DNA of 64,000 nt from Cristatella mucedo. Its lineage: Eukaryota; Bryozoa; Phylactolaemata; Cristatellidae. Shown here piece after piece: positions 33,301 through 45,179 of the stretch; position 1 is the stretch's first letter; each line of letters starts with the position of its first letter. The position numbers were made by a program, and so were the translations under genes. Location of the stretch: assembly GCA_009760855.2 (NCBI GenBank), contig WPIO01000118.1, positions 1,184,513 to 1,248,512 of the forward strand, in the 5' to 3' direction. The notes under the pieces were generated by a model. That model saw only the letters and a list, made by a program, of their open reading frames with translations. It ran no database searches and had not been told where the DNA came from.

Positions 33301-33462
33301 CTCTAGATAAATTGAATGATGAAAGATAGAAGAAATTCACGCATGGTGGTGGAAACAAACATGGAACAAACATTGTGAAATTTATATGCAAAAATTGTAT
33401 TTATGTCACAATGTGTCAATTCAGTTTATATTGTGTTCAATTGTCATCATCATCAAAAATCT

Positions 33463-33518
<56 letters not shown>
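33463..33518. repeat. (GT)n microsatellite
   Basis: A pure GT tract of about 56 bases directly abuts the 3' end of a LINE A copy. Confidence 0.95.
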
Positions 33519-33519
33519 T

Positions 33520-34435
33520 GTATTTCCGTCTTTAACTCCACAAAGTCATATAGGCTATGTGGGTGTTACGCAGGAGAGTTTTGCGTAGCACACTCACAGC
33601 CTAAGCGGCTTTCGCTACGCATTCGGTAGCCGAAAGATTTCGTCCCATGCGAAATAAAGTGAGAAGCATAGCAGTGGCAAGAGAGCAGTTGAGGTTGTGA
33701 CTAGCATGGAAGTAGCAGCTCAGGACCTCAGAAAATGATGAACCATTGCCGGCAGCTGGAGAGAAGTTGTCATTGCCTAAGATTTGTGGAAGAGAGTTTC
33801 ACAGTCTAGGACCTGCAGAGCTAAAGCTTCTGTCGTCAACGGTCTTAAAGCGAAGAAATGGAACAGCTATTGTATTCTCCACACAGGACCTGATGGTGCG
33901 AAGAGGATGAAAAAGGTGCCGCAGTTCTGCCAGGTACGAAGGAGCCAAGCCGTGGCGGGCCTTGTGGGCCAGTGTAAGAACTTTGCTCTGTTTCCAAGCA
34001 GAACTGGCATCCATCCAAGCTTCTTTAGCAAAGGTGACATGCGGTTAAACCTCTGGGACTTGAAGACTAGCCTTTGCATCCATATTCACCGTCAACGGCA
34101 GTAGCCTAGTTGCTTTCTTTGGTAGCCCAACCAAAGGGGATATCAATAATCTAACCGAGAAAGAACTAAAAGCTAGCTAATTTTTTACCAGCCACTTTGG
34201 AAGGCAGCTCCTAATCTTGAACAGGGTTCGTACATGATGGCTTGCTGTAGAGGCAGTCTTCTGACTAAAGCTTTTTAAGTTGTGGCAGCTGTCGAAAACG
34301 ACACCTAGATTTCGAGCACGTGGTGTTGGTCGCACATCAGCGTCACCTATTAGAAGAGCAAAGGATTTTAATCCAGCTACATGCATACGGTGTCCTATGA
34401 GCAGCAGTTCGGTATTATCATCATTTAGTTGAGAG
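33520..34435 (-). mobile_element. LINE family A 3' half
   Basis: It covers the A-family 3' UTR from tatttccgtctttaactccac up to the RT region ending at ttcggtattatcatcattta. Minus frames read VLTLAHKARHGLAPSYLAEL and ARNLGVVFDSCHNLKSF, C-terminal to the RT. 5'-truncated, with frameshifts. Confidence 0.85.
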
Positions 34436-34457
34436 AAAAATGAGGACTACTGTCATA

Positions 34458-34550
34458 GTAATAATAATAACAATAATGATAATAATAACACATTTGATAA
34501 ATCCCTCAGAGAATCTTTTTCTGGTGCTTCACTTGCTACAAATAAAACAA
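34458..34550 (-). mobile_element. LINE family B terminal relic
   Basis: An AAT-type tract followed by cacatttgataaatccctcagagaatc and a decayed remainder of the family B end. Confidence 0.55.
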
Positions 34551-34564
34551 TTTATATCGAATCA

Positions 34565-35362
34565 ATATATCCAAGCTTAGGTAACATAGGGCTTATATAA
34601 AAACATTGTTGAATCGTGGATGCACACCAGGAAAATGCTAATATCCACCATAAATCATCTCCTTTACCCCTCCTAGGTAAGTGCCTTACCCAGTGATCCC
34701 TGTGATGATGTAGCTGATCGCTTCTCTAGATTCTTTATCATTAGGATAGATAACATCAGGGAAAATATCCCTAAGATGGCAACATCTCCGTTAAAATTAT
34801 GTTCCTCAGCTCCACACAGCATCTCGATATGTACATTCTAGGTCACTAGTGACCTCGTCCTGAAGTTCGTATACCAATCGAAGAAGACAATTGGTCCTTT
34901 TAACCATATTATTACTGTCCTGCTTCTATGGTGCATTAATCTGCTGCTGCCATGAGTAACAAACATTATAAATAACCTATTAGCCTCAGGACATGTCCCA
35001 GCAACTTGTAAGAAGGCTGTAGTCAGGCAAGTACTCAAGAAAGCAGCACTACACCAAGATAGCTAACAGAACAGCCTCCCCTGTACCCAACCTATCAAAG
35101 ACACTGCAACGAATCGAGGTAGACCAGCTAAACTCATATATTAAAAGTTCCACCCTTGCTTGTAAGTTCCAGTACGGTTTTGAAGATAATCACGTAACAA
35201 AGTCAGAATTGCTTCAGTTAATCAAGGAACAACTTAGAAAAGCTGACGTAGGTCGAGCGTCTGCTTGTTTTCCTCATATTTGTGTCTGTTTTTGATACTA
35301 TCACCAGTTCCATCTTTAGTGCCTCAAATCTCGTCTAAGCATCACTGGCACTGCACTAAAAT
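34565..35362 (+). mobile_element. LINE family B internal fragment
   Basis: It carries the B linker and early RT region (gatgatgtagctgatcgcttctctag, cctcaggacatgtcccagcaac, acgtaggtcgagcgtctg). The sequence stops at gcactgcactaaaatag in the palm region, where a family A piece follows without a gap. Confidence 0.7.
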
Positions 35363-35364
35363 AG

Positions 35365-36515
35365 TTCAGCTGTGTTTGTCATTCAATCCGTCGGAATTAG
35401 CTGCAGCAAGTGAGAAGCTGAATGCTTACCTTGCTGACAGTCGATCCTGCATGTCGAAAACGTCTTTAAACCATATGACTATACAACTAAACTGCTGCTT
35501 ATAGGACACTATAGGCGTGTGGCTGGATTACAAGTCCTTGCTCTTATAATAGGTGATGCCGTTGTACGACAGTCACCACATGCTCGAAATTTAGGTTTCG
35601 TTTTGACAGCTCCCTCAATTTCAAAAGCTTCCTGCAGAAGGCTGCTTCAACAGCTAGCCATCACTACCGATCCATATCCAAGATTAAGAGCTGGCTTGCA
35701 AAGAATTTAACTAGCTCCTTGGTTCTCTCCCGGTTTGATTGTTGTAATTATCTTTAGGCTTAGCTATTTAGTACTTCCGGTGAATATAGGTCATACACAA
35801 GAATTTTATTGACCATGCTCCAGTCACATGACAACCACCAAATATTGAGCTTGCATTTCTAACAAGTTTATCTTTAATACGAATTTCAAAAACACTTTCC
35901 GTTTTTTTAGAAAGCAGCTAGGCCACTGCAGCTGACGGTTAATTTGGCTGCAAGGCCTGTCTTTAGGTCCTAGAGGTTCAGAATGTGTCTACTTTGCTAA
36001 AAGAGCTATAATGGATGCCGGTTGAGCTAGGATAAATAGCAAAGTTCTTACACTGACCCACAAGGCCCGCCACGGCTTGGCTCCTTCGTACCTAGCTGAA
36101 CTGCTGCACCTGTTTCAGCCTCTTCACGACCTCAGGTCCTGCGTATACAATAAATTAGTTGTTATATTCCTCTGCCTAAAGACCGTTGGTGGCACAAGCA
36201 GTAGCTCTGCAGGTCCTTGACTGTGGAACTCGCTTCCACAGTTCTTACATAACGACAACTGCTTTCTTGTTGCCGACTATGGCTTATCTTTTTCAGTGGT
36301 CCTGACCTGCTACTTACATACTGCTCACTACCTCGGCTTCTCTCCCAAAACTTCTATTACTCCTACTTTCTCTTCATTTCGTGAGACGAAGTCTGTTGGC
36401 TACGGTATGCATAGCGAAAGCCGGTTAGGATGTAAGTTTGCTATACCCAACTCTCTTGCTTAACACCCATATAGCCTTTATGGCTTTATGGAGTTGTAGA
36501 CGGACACGCATTGCA
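35365..36515 (+). mobile_element. LINE family A fragment fused to LINE B
   Basis: It begins in the RT palm (cagctgtgtttgtcattcaatccgtcgg) and runs through the A C-terminal region to the 3' UTR (gtctgttggctacggtatgc, tttatggctttatggagttg). It directly follows a B fragment in the same orientation. Confidence 0.75.
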
Positions 36516-36519
36516 TTCA

Positions 36520-36905
36520 GGTCCTGTAATACTGGCAGGAAAGAGTTTTTGTGAATCAAAATGATCATCCAAGAAACCCCTGGAATATAGGGTCCTCCAT
36601 GGGTCTATCATTTGCCCACTTTTGTAAAGGCTTGGACTATTTCTCTTGCCGATGTCATGGCAAGGCATAATCTATAGTTCCACTTCCAAAGGCAACTTCC
36701 GACAAAGGCATCACTTCCATGCAGATGGCACGCAGTTGTACCTTTGTTGTGATCTCAATCAGGCGTCCAGTACTTCCAATACTCTTGGTTCTCTTACCGG
36801 GTGTATTGATGACATCCATACATGGATGGTAGCAAACTTTCTGAAATTGAATGGTGCTACAAGAAACTTACTAGAAGTAGATAAACCAACTGTGATTCAG
36901 ATATT
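36520..36905 (+). mobile_element. LINE family B RT fragment
   Basis: The frame 36,646-36,924 reads HFHADGTQLYLCCDLNQASS, then WMVANFLKLNGATRNLL. This is the B-family motif C region with HADG in place of a catalytic YADD, so it is dead. It meets a minus-strand B copy at about 36,910. Confidence 0.65.
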
Positions 36906-36909
36906 GTTA

Positions 36910-39165
36910 AGATTAAGGCTCTAAATGCAGGGTCTTCAAAGGATTTGAAGTTTGTACGAGGTATAGGTAAACAGTTAGTTTCTGAAAAGCAGGTGGTACG
37001 ATGCTTGACCTGGTGGGTGTGTAGATCTTATAGGTAGGCAGTAGCCAAAAAACGGCGAAGCGTTAAAGTGAGAGACAGAACCTTGAAATCAATCCGTTGC
37101 TTGACTGGTAGCCAGTGCAGGTCGGCGAGTAGTGGCATGAAATGGCTAGGGCGAGGCACACTGCAGAAAAAGCCAAACTGGATGTTTGCACCAGTCTTAA
37201 GCACCTGATTGCACTTGCCAGTAGACCAGCAAGCAGTGAGTTACAGAAGTCAAGTCGGGATGTCACGAATGCATGGACCAACTGAGATGTGGTATCCCAA
37301 TCCAATGAAGCCCGAATTTCAGCTATGTTATGTAGCAGAAAGTAGGCAGACTCTTCCGTGGTGCTGATTTGGTCGTCAAACGAGAGGTCACTTTAGAACA
37401 TGATGCCTATAATTCATGCAGATTCAATAGGAGATATTGTGAAAGAGCTGTTGTTTACCAATAGCTTTTCCAATTTCCTAATCAAACTTGGTTTGCCAAT
37501 AACTAGTAAGTTAGTTTTACCATCACTTAATTTAAGTAAATATGCTGCCATCTATATCCAAATTTCATCAATACATGCAGCAAATGAGTTGAGAGAATTC
37601 GATGTGTTCGAAGCCTGGCAGGTTTCAAAGCGAAGGTACAACTGAGTGTCATCCAAATAGCAGTACAAGCCTAGATTGTGCTTGAAAGTCACATCGGCAA
37701 GAGGGAGAGTATATGCTGCGAAAGTAACCGGACCAAGCATGGACCTTTGAGGTACCCCGTGTTTCAGAGTATCCTTGTATAATCTTTGTCCATTCACATA
37801 AATACTTTGGAGAGTTCCAATTAGACAAAAAAGTATTCCATTTGTATAGTGCCCCAAGAGAACTTGATCTTTATTCAGCCGCTTCACATATGCCTTGGGG
37901 ATCGACCAGATGATCTCAGCTTGACCTTGGTCGGGGCGAGCAACTTAGCAGCCGCACCAAACCAAATAGGACCTGAACTATTGCAGGGAAGTGCCAGTGA
38001 TGCCCAAGTGAGATGAGAGGCGCTCAAAAAGAACTTATTGATTGACAGTTTCACAAGCTACCGAAAGATGTATACCCTAAGCAATGCTGACTCTGTGGAG
38101 TGATTAACTCTAAAGCCAGACTGGAACTTACTAGAAAGGCTTGAAGTTTCAATATATGAGTCAGCTGATCTGTCATCAACCGTTCCACTGTTTCTGATAG
38201 GAATGATAGAATGAAGACTTTGCTGTAGTTGCTTAGTTCGTTTAGTCTAGTGTTGCTCTCTTGAGTAGTACCCTGACTAGTTCTTTTTGGAAAGGTGCTG
38301 GGACAAGACCTGAGGCTTCTGACATATGATGATGTTTGTTATTCATATTAGCATTAGATCAATGCATCGTATGAGCAGTACAGTGGGAATAGAGTCCAAC
38401 GGACATCATTCAATTTTTTTTTTTATAGAAGCTAGATATGGCCTTTGTTATAATTCTTTCCTGTGACCTACAGAAGTTCTGGTCGATGGACAGTCAGTCC
38501 TGACCATGTGTTTGCTTTTTAAAGCTTGGGCTTAATATATGTGGTAAACAGTAGGCCGTCTGAGCGATCGCACGCAGTGTGCTTAATCAGTGGTGCGAAA
38601 TCGTTGAGTGCATCAAGTAGTGTCGAGTTGTAGCTATCTACAAATAATGACTGATCGTCCTGGGGAGTTAGCAGCAGAGGCAAGGCAGATATTCTCGCAA
38701 GGAAATGCAAAGCACCTATAAAGACACTGAGTTCTCTGAAGGCGCTTTATCAAGTGCAATATTATTATTATTGTTATTACTACGGTCAGCATCGATGTTA
38801 AGGGTTTTAAGGTTTCGCGATCACAGGGGATTTTAGAGAAAGAGGAGGGCACGCATTGTAGACTGAATGAGATGAGCATGTGGTTAGATTAGCAGGATTT
38901 AGTTTTGGTTTACAATTGATTCCAAAGACTGCTTTAAGGGTACTGAAAATAGCGAAGTTGAGTTTTTAGCCCACGATAACAGAAACACCCCCTCCAGTTT
39001 TGAATGATCTCGGGGTGTTCAAGAAAGAGAAACCAGTTGGGAAAGCATCTTTAATTATCAGGCAGTTTACCAATATTAGCCAAGTTGTAGTCAGGACGAG
39101 AAGGTTTAGAGTAAGACGAGCTGCCACGAGGTTAGACCTCTTTATAATATCGCATGGGCCAACAA
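36910..39165 (-). mobile_element. LINE family B, long decayed copy
   Basis: Read from the right it has an endonuclease start (GGGVSVI near 38,970), the linker with LNDFAPLIKHTACDRSDGLL (near 38,550-38,640), RT pieces (LKHGVPQRSMLGPVTFAAYT and YLDDTQLYLRFETC, 37,552-37,887) and the C-terminal SRLDFCNSLLAGLLASAIR (37,063-37,305). The catalytic box reads YLDD. A second B 3' end is inserted at about 38,695-38,785. Confidence 0.8.
38695..38785 (+). mobile_element. LINE family B 3' end nested in LINE B
   Basis: The sequence gcaaggaaatgcaaagcacctataaagacactgagttctctgaaggcgctttatcaagtgcaatattattattattg is a minimal 3'-end insertion of the same family, in the opposite orientation, within the endonuclease-linker region of the surrounding copy. 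Confidence 0.75.
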
Positions 39166-39169
39166 CAAT

Positions 39170-41245
39170 AGGAGAACTAAACAAGTCTACAGCAGAAGGT
39201 CCTATACAAAGTTTTATGTTTGTCCGGAATTCGCACACAGATTAAGACGGCTCGGGCAGCTGCCGTTTATTGCGGAAACACAGAACCGGGCCGCACGGCC
39301 AGCACGTGGACCTACAAGCAACTGCCGCAAGTGGGTCCACTGTTTCGACCGGAAGGGCTCGGTTGGTGGATAAGCCAGGCTGACCAAACATCCTCTCTTC
39401 CCAACAGTAGCCGACTGAGAATCGGTCGGTCACTAGAGGCTACGTGACACCTGCTCTTAGGAGGCACACTAAACCACGGCCTTTGGTGACCAGCTGGATG
39501 AGTCGGCCAGCAGCTTTAAGAGCTGTGGCGTAGGCAGCCCCTTCGCCCACAGCCAGGGATTGGTCGTGTGCCTCAATCCTTTTCTGCAAGGGTTTCGGCA
39601 GTCTCCATCGCTTTGGTGACTGCTTTTACATCGCCCGTCGTAGTTGCAGAGCCGCCGGTGTTGTAGTCGAAGCACCATCTGGAGCAGCAATGCTGTGTGT
39701 CTCTGCAGCGCTTACCGTAGCCGCAGCACCGAACGTCGGGGTGTCTCAGGGCCTGTCATCGTCGGAGCTCTGAGCTCAGTCGTAGCCGTCTCGTTGCTCA
39801 TCAAGGGTGCCGTCTCGGTGATCTCTACCACTGATGCCTTCTCGTGGACCTCTGTTGTCGTCTGGCAGCAAGCAGATTCGTGGACCGACCTCTTTCGGGC
39901 GGTCACCTCGTGTGCGGGTGCTATCTTTTCCGCCTTCTTACAGCTCGCCATTTTTCGGATCACTACCACTTCGTAGGCACCATCCTCTGCCTCATCGTAA
40001 GCCGCCGACTCCGAGGCTAATACTTCAAAGGCCATCTAAGACTGCGCCTCCACCATTTCTGCCACCAGCTGCAGCTCTGAAGTCGTTGTGGGAGGTGCTT
40101 GTTTCCCAGAAATGGTAGACACCAGCAAATATGTCTCATTAGAGTTCTTATTGAGGCTATTACAGGTAAGATCTGAGCAGGAATCTTCACGGCAGATGTA
40201 GCACACATCTGGCACAGGGTAGAGTGAGGAGGAAGAATCATCCTGACTAGTGCAGCAAAGTCCTTGTAGCTGGAGTCCGGCCACTTTGTGCAGAGCTACC
40301 TCCACCATTAGCATTGAATACCATCTATCGGAAGGATACTTATCAGTACTGCCTTTTGTCGGTACTCGTCGGAAATATGCTTCTCGAGGCACATCCAAGC
40401 AGCAATTAAAGCGTAGTCTGCGTTCGTCTACTCCCCTGATGCTGATAGAGCTCTCGTATCAGATCCTGGCGCATTACACCAAGCAAGTCATTTAAATTGA
40501 ATCCTCATTGCCACCGTTATGTTTCCCGGGCATTCACAAACAGATCAAGACGGCTTAGGCAGATGCCGTTAATTTCGAAAAGTAGAATCCGGGCCGCCTG
40601 GCCAGCAGGCGGGCCTACAAGCAATTACCACAAGTGGGTCTGCTATCTTCACCGGAAGAGCTCGGTAGGTGGGTGGGTCAGGCAGGCCGAGCACAAAGTA
40701 ACATAATGGGCCGCAGGATGACTCAGCAAGTGCGAACAGACGTATTAGATGGTCAGTCGGCTTCCGAAGTCACAGGGTTGCACCTACTCTGTTCCAACAA
40801 TACGAGCGTACACTGTAAAAGATCCGGCTAGCTGAGTAACTGCTTCGTTAGTCGGAGTCGATGTCCACCACAGTTATGAGCTTCTGCCGAAAGACACACA
40901 CTCACGGAAAACACTCGCGCTCACACTCACCCAAACGGGCTACGCAGGGAACGTGGAATATACAAGTCACCACAAAGAGCCTGCTATCCAGCTCCGCTTG
41001 GATCTTGGGTTCTCGTCGCCTTGAGTTCCTGGCAGCATTGCCAAAGCACGCCTGCAACCATCCAGGCGAGACAGAAGAATCCAACACGTGACATACTCGG
41101 CCAACTTATCTTGCCCAAGAGCCCATGTGATCTCGCGTCACTGCACATCCTGCCATGCCGTAGGTCTAACCCCGACCTAGCCGGAGACCCTTACCCTCAT
41201 TACAGCCATCAGTTCCCAGCCAACCTAACCTAGCCTCTGTACCGA
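39170..41245 (-). mobile_element. Family C element with terminal direct repeats
   Basis: Two direct repeats of about 200 bases (39,213-39,410 and 40,513-40,690, both beginning ttatgttt and sharing the aagtgggtc and gctcgg-t-ggtgg landmarks) flank an internal region with minus-strand coding sequence. The right repeat continues through the rest of the family C sequence to about 41,245. On the minus strand, tggcaatgaggattc just inside the right repeat would be in the position of a primer-binding site. The layout suggests a small LTR-type element; no RT or integrase is seen. Confidence 0.45.
39450..40450 (-). pseudogene. Alanine-rich ORF of family C, in-frame stop
   Basis: The minus frame 40,036-40,398 reads DVPREAYFRRVPTKGSTDKY, then ALHKVAGLQLQG and a Cys-rich DVCYICREDSCSDLTC, ending VEAQS and a stop. 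The same frame continues directly with MAFEVLASESAAYDEAEDGA (to 39,712). Shifted frames then give TKAMETAETLAEK and GEGAAYATALKAAGRLIQL. It looks like one protein of roughly 300 residues, possibly a gag-like product. The C-x2-C..C-x4-C pattern is not a clear CCHC knuckle. Not recognised further. Confidence 0.45.
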
Positions 41246-41249
41246 GTTA

Positions 41250-41435
41250 TGGCCGAGGTTGACAGTCCAGCCAACACCAGTCAGCAGCTCCACCGGGTTT
41301 CGGACCAATTCTAAAGGCCGAAATTCCACCGCTGGTCCCAGAACTTCCCGGGTCGCTCTTAATCTTTTGCTCTGTAACCACACTGGTGCTACTCTCTGGC
41401 TCACTGCTCCTGGACAAAGGAGTTTTTGCCCACCG
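41250..41435. other. Unassigned GC-richer stretch
   Basis: It starts tgtaccgagttatggcc, resembling the start of the family C copy at 61,530, and may be a fragment of that family. Confidence 0.3.
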
Positions 41436-41439
41436 AATA

Positions 41440-41815
41440 GTAATAATAATAATAATTCATTTGATAAAGCACTCTCAGAGAATGTAGTCTCTCTCTAGGC
41501 GCTTTACATTTGCTGTAAAGTAAAATGTAATTGAATGGTAAGTAAAATCATGCTTGAAAAAAAATCAAAATGAATAATATGGTTAGGGTTTACAGGCACA
41601 GGGTCACCATACGAATGTGGTCAGTGGCAGCATGCACAGTGTCAGCATGCATAAGCACATCAAGGACGAATCACAGGGACCCGCTAAATGCTGTCGTAAA
41701 TAGGTGTGTTTTTAGGTTTTTTTTAAATGTGGTCAGGTCGGGGAATGTTCTTACTTAGGTCGGGAGGAAGTTCCATGCTGTGGGAGCATACGACCGAACA
41801 GTTCTTGTTCCTGCT
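41440..41815 (-). mobile_element. LINE family B 3'-end fragment
   Basis: An aataataataataattcatttgataaagcac tail is followed by the B 3' UTR (tttctctaggcgctttacatttgctg, acagtgtcagcatgcataagcaca). 5'-truncated. Confidence 0.8.
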
Positions 41816-41880
41816 AAAATTAAGCCAAGGCCAGTGCAGGGCTACAGCTCTATGTGAGAGGGGAAATGTATACGATATTT

Positions 41881-42049
41881 AGGCTAGCTGAATTTACAGC
41901 CTCTTTCGTATAGCAGCAGAAGAAACTTGATGGCTATGACCACCGCTTGCAGCCCCGATAAAGAATCACCTGCCTCAGAATTCAAACCCACAACCTCGGG
42001 ACCAACGAAGAGAAAAGAAACAGCCTCACCTAGTGTGCCATCGCAATTT
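41881..42049 (-). mobile_element. tRNA-derived SINE
   Basis: The reverse complement gives a head close to gatggcacactaggtgaggctg, a B box (gggtttgaattc) and a body ending tacgaaagaggctgtaaattcagc. Same family as 55,789. Confidence 0.7.
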
Positions 42050-42084
42050 ATCACATCTACATAATATTTCTCAAATTTGGTCAT

Positions 42085-42845
42085 GTTTTGACAGGGACAC
42101 AAAGTCTAAATTGGTCCATACATTTGTGACATAACGTCTTGCCTTGTGTAACTTACTGTTTTCAGTTGTACTGGCATAGGCCCCCAGGGACTTACAGCAG
42201 GTGCAAGACTCTGCAGCTCTGCTTGTTTATCTTAAGTGTTTCAGATCCCACACCCAAAACTTCTCTAGCCCACCTGTACTGGCTCCAACTCATGAAGTGC
42301 ATTGACTTGAAGGTTGTATCTGGTCCCATCAATTTTAGGTCCCATCATTTTTAGACTCCTGCCTACCTGTCAGATTTGTTCCACACACATGGCACACCAT
42401 ATTACCAATCGCTTTTCTGAATCTTACCGTTCACCTATAGGTCTAATAAATCTTAAATCTTTTGGATACCTTGACTTTAATTCTGCGCTTCCAAGGCCTG
42501 GAACTCGCTACTGACTTTCGTAACGATGTCACCTTACTTTTACACATTCAAAAATAAACTTAAAGCAAGTTCATTATTCATAGTATTCATTGGATCCCAG
42601 CGAGTCGTCCAATATATGCTTATGGGTGCTGATACCGTGCATGCTGCCACCTACACCACTTGCATTCTGACCCTGTGTACGGCATCCTTAACCAGGCTAT
42701 TCTTGTCGTTTAAAGAGCTCGATACCACTAACAATTTGATTGCTTTTTTTACAGCAAATATAAAGTGCCACAAATGATATTGCGTTCTCTGAACGTGCTA
42801 TAAACAATGAACTCGTATCATGTATACTGTTATTGTTATTACCTA
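42085..42845 (+). mobile_element. LINE family B 3' half
   Basis: It runs from the C-terminal coding region (tggtccatacatttgtgacataacgtc, cacctgtactggctcc) through the B 3' UTR (gggtgctgataccgtgcatgctgcc) to an attgttattac tail. Confidence 0.75.
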
Positions 42846-42849
42846 CCTA

Positions 42850-43600
42850 TTAGGGCACACCAAGTGTGACTCCGAAATTGGACTACTTGAAGCTCAAAAT
42901 TGACTCCTCCTGTTTCTCTCCTGCTGAATCTGCAACTTGCAATCTGGGTATTCGTTTCAGAAGTTACCTGTCAGTAGACGACCCCGGCAGCTTAACATTC
43001 ATATATGGCTTACTTTCAGCTACATAGCGTTGCTAAAACTCGAGCTTGTTTAGAAATAAATACCAGATAGAAATAGGCTAGAGCATTTTTCACATCCTGT
43101 CTCGACATTTGTAACTCACTGCTTGCTGATCTGCGAGCATATAAACTCGGTTGCTTACAGTTTGTGCAAAACTCTGCAGCTAGGCCCTCTGTCGCGAGTG
43201 GTGCAGTTGCCATGCAAGACAACTTCGTGTCGACGTGTGCTAGCTCCTAATTAGAGGATATTGACGTCGGAATCCGTCACTTACTTTTAGGTCACTTCAT
43301 TCTCTGACTCCAGCCTACCTACCAGAATAACTTCTTCACAGGAAGAATTATACAGCCTGCTGATCCGACTCTATTTATTGGCAGTACTTTGCAGGAACCT
43401 CAAAACTCTACGAGACTATGCCTTTAGTTCCTACGCTCGTAAAGTGTGGAGCTCACTACCAGTAACCGTCTGAACATCCCCTGACATGAAAGTATTCATT
43501 AAGAAACTTAAAACTAGTCGTTAATTTAGGATTAGGTGGGTCTTTGTGATATGTTATTCGTGTGTGTATGTAGGAGCTAACATTGTGCTGGCTGCTTTCG
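42850..43600 (+). mobile_element. LINE family B second 3' half in tandem
   Basis: A second, more diverged copy follows immediately. It shows the RT-to-C-terminal region (ctcctgctgaatctgcaac, gctacatagcgttgctaaaa, aactcactgcttgctgatctgcgagcat) and then decays near 43,600. The ATT tail is not recognisable. Confidence 0.6.
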
Positions 43601-43849
43601 AATATTACAACCAATCATTGAGCAGCATTTTCTGTACAGCATCTTATACGTGTCTTCATATGGATTTATTTATTCTAGAGTGATATAAAAATTTAATATT
43701 TATTTAATCTGTATTATTAATATTTGGACTACCGCGAGCTTGATTTTTACTGTTAAAATATTTATGGACGTTAGAAAATTATGGCCTCATCAAATAAATG
43801 CCCTAAAAACGTATGAGGGTTTTTATTTACCTTTTTCAAACATTATACT

Positions 43850-44085
43850 ATAACAATAATAATACAGTTGATAAAAAGTTCTCAGAGATCAATTTCTTTC
43901 TAGGTGCTTTAACTTTACTCCAAAGGGAAACGCGAGTGAACGATGAGCAATATCTTGCTTGATAAATAACACTGATAACATGGTTAGTGGAGACATGCAC
44001 AGGGTCAGCATGGAAATGTCGTTAGTGGCAGCATGCACAGTGTCAGCTAGCGTAAGCACATGAAGGACGAATCACAGGGATGTAA
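43850..44085 (-). mobile_element. LINE family B 3'-end fragment
   Basis: It begins aacaataataatacagttgataaaaag and continues with the B 3' UTR to agcacatgaaggacgaatcacaggga. Confidence 0.8.
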
Positions 44086-44089
44086 ATCT

Positions 44090-44728
44090 GTCGCAAATGA
44101 ATATATAAGAAATAATAAAGAATCGGCCAAAACTCTTACATATGTTTTTATTGCAATATAATTATCCTTTAGCCATCGATCTTTTTGGAAAAAAATGTAG
44201 ACTCTTCATACTGGTAGTTTCTACAGGAGACCATAAAATTAAAGTTGCAGTGCCAATATTACAGTATTTTTGGTGAAACTCGGGTAACTTGAATTGAGTT
44301 ACTCAAGTTTGGAAGGAAGCTAGTGCTGGAAATATGCACCTATGAAGATACACTAGAATATGGTTACCGTTCATTTTTCGGAAGGCATTAAGTGGTATTC
44401 TATTAAGGAGTTTTGTCTGTTTCAGTGCATGATGGACCTTGCCTTAAAAAATGGGTGCTATTACAACGCAATGGTAAATGGCAGTTAAGAAGCTCATGAC
44501 ACTTCGCATCGTCATTACAGGCAGAATTTACCATGGATCAAATTGCTTTTCAGGAAACTAAAATTCCGCTGTCACCAAAGAACGACAAAGCTATTACATA
44601 TTTTTCTTTCTTGCCCTCATTACCACCACAACATATTGAATGTGTTGCAAAAATGAAAATGTAGTTAGTAAAATAGCACTAGTTCTAATTTGAGCATCTT
44701 CCCGGGCAACTGTTAACTTTTTTCATAG
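44090..44728. other. UBR intron, no feature
   Basis: AT-rich DNA without recognised repeats up to the next exon. Confidence 0.3.
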
Positions 44729-44830
44729 GCTCCCACTGATTTTACGCGTTTTTGGAGTCAGCCTCTACAAGTAAGAATAGCAGCAGACTTGCATCATGAT
44801 TTGAGACCAGGAGAGGTCGAAATTTCCGAG
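44729..44830 (+). CDS. UBR1/2-like: UBR1/2-like exon 7
   Basis: Acceptor ttttttcatag and donor gtcagt bound 34 codons reading APTDFTRFWSQPLQVRIAAD and then LRPGEVEISE. The QPLQ..I..D part corresponds to the family sequence PLRCLVLVAQ. The nearly invariant W-R-R-N-G that follows in known UBR1/2 proteins is replaced here. Phase 0 at both ends. Confidence 0.8.
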
Positions 44831-45011
44831 GTCAGTAGTACTTGTGAAAAACTATTATGGTTCTTCTGTCTGTCCTTAAATTGTTATGCCTATTTTAAAT
44901 TTTAAGAAAATCATATATTTAACTTTGACGAATTTTACTTGCAAAAAATCTTTGCTGAACTTAAATTTATTTTTGAATTGAAAGATTTTTTGTCACTACT
45001 CTTCTTTTTAG

Positions 45012-45169
45012 TACACCGGAAGTATTAGTAGAATTGGAGAGACTGAGATAAATAGTCGTCATTGGTATGAAATAGACGTCAGATGTTTGCAAATAAGTGC
45101 AAGTCTGATCGATGCGAACGACTTCTTGCTGAACTTGTTGGCTCAATTTCATCTGGTGCAGTTCTTTCA
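45012..45169 (+). CDS. UBR1/2-like: UBR1/2-like exon 8, best family match
   Basis: Acceptor cttctttttag and donor gtaagt bound 158 bases. The frame contains WYEIDVRCLQ, then ISASLIDANDFLLNLLAQFH and VQFF. This is the UBR1/2 hallmark of the form (D/E)..(M/L)LQ.G(A/V)S(L/M)(M/I)D(P)N.FL...L..(F/Y)EL...F. It leaves two bases (CA), completed by the A of the next exon. Confidence 0.9.
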
Positions 45170-45179
45170 GTAAGTATGT

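Noticed and set aside
33002..33306. Long Ser/Leu-rich open frames
   Set aside because: Translation of (CT)n and (AT)n simple repeats; low complexity, not genes.
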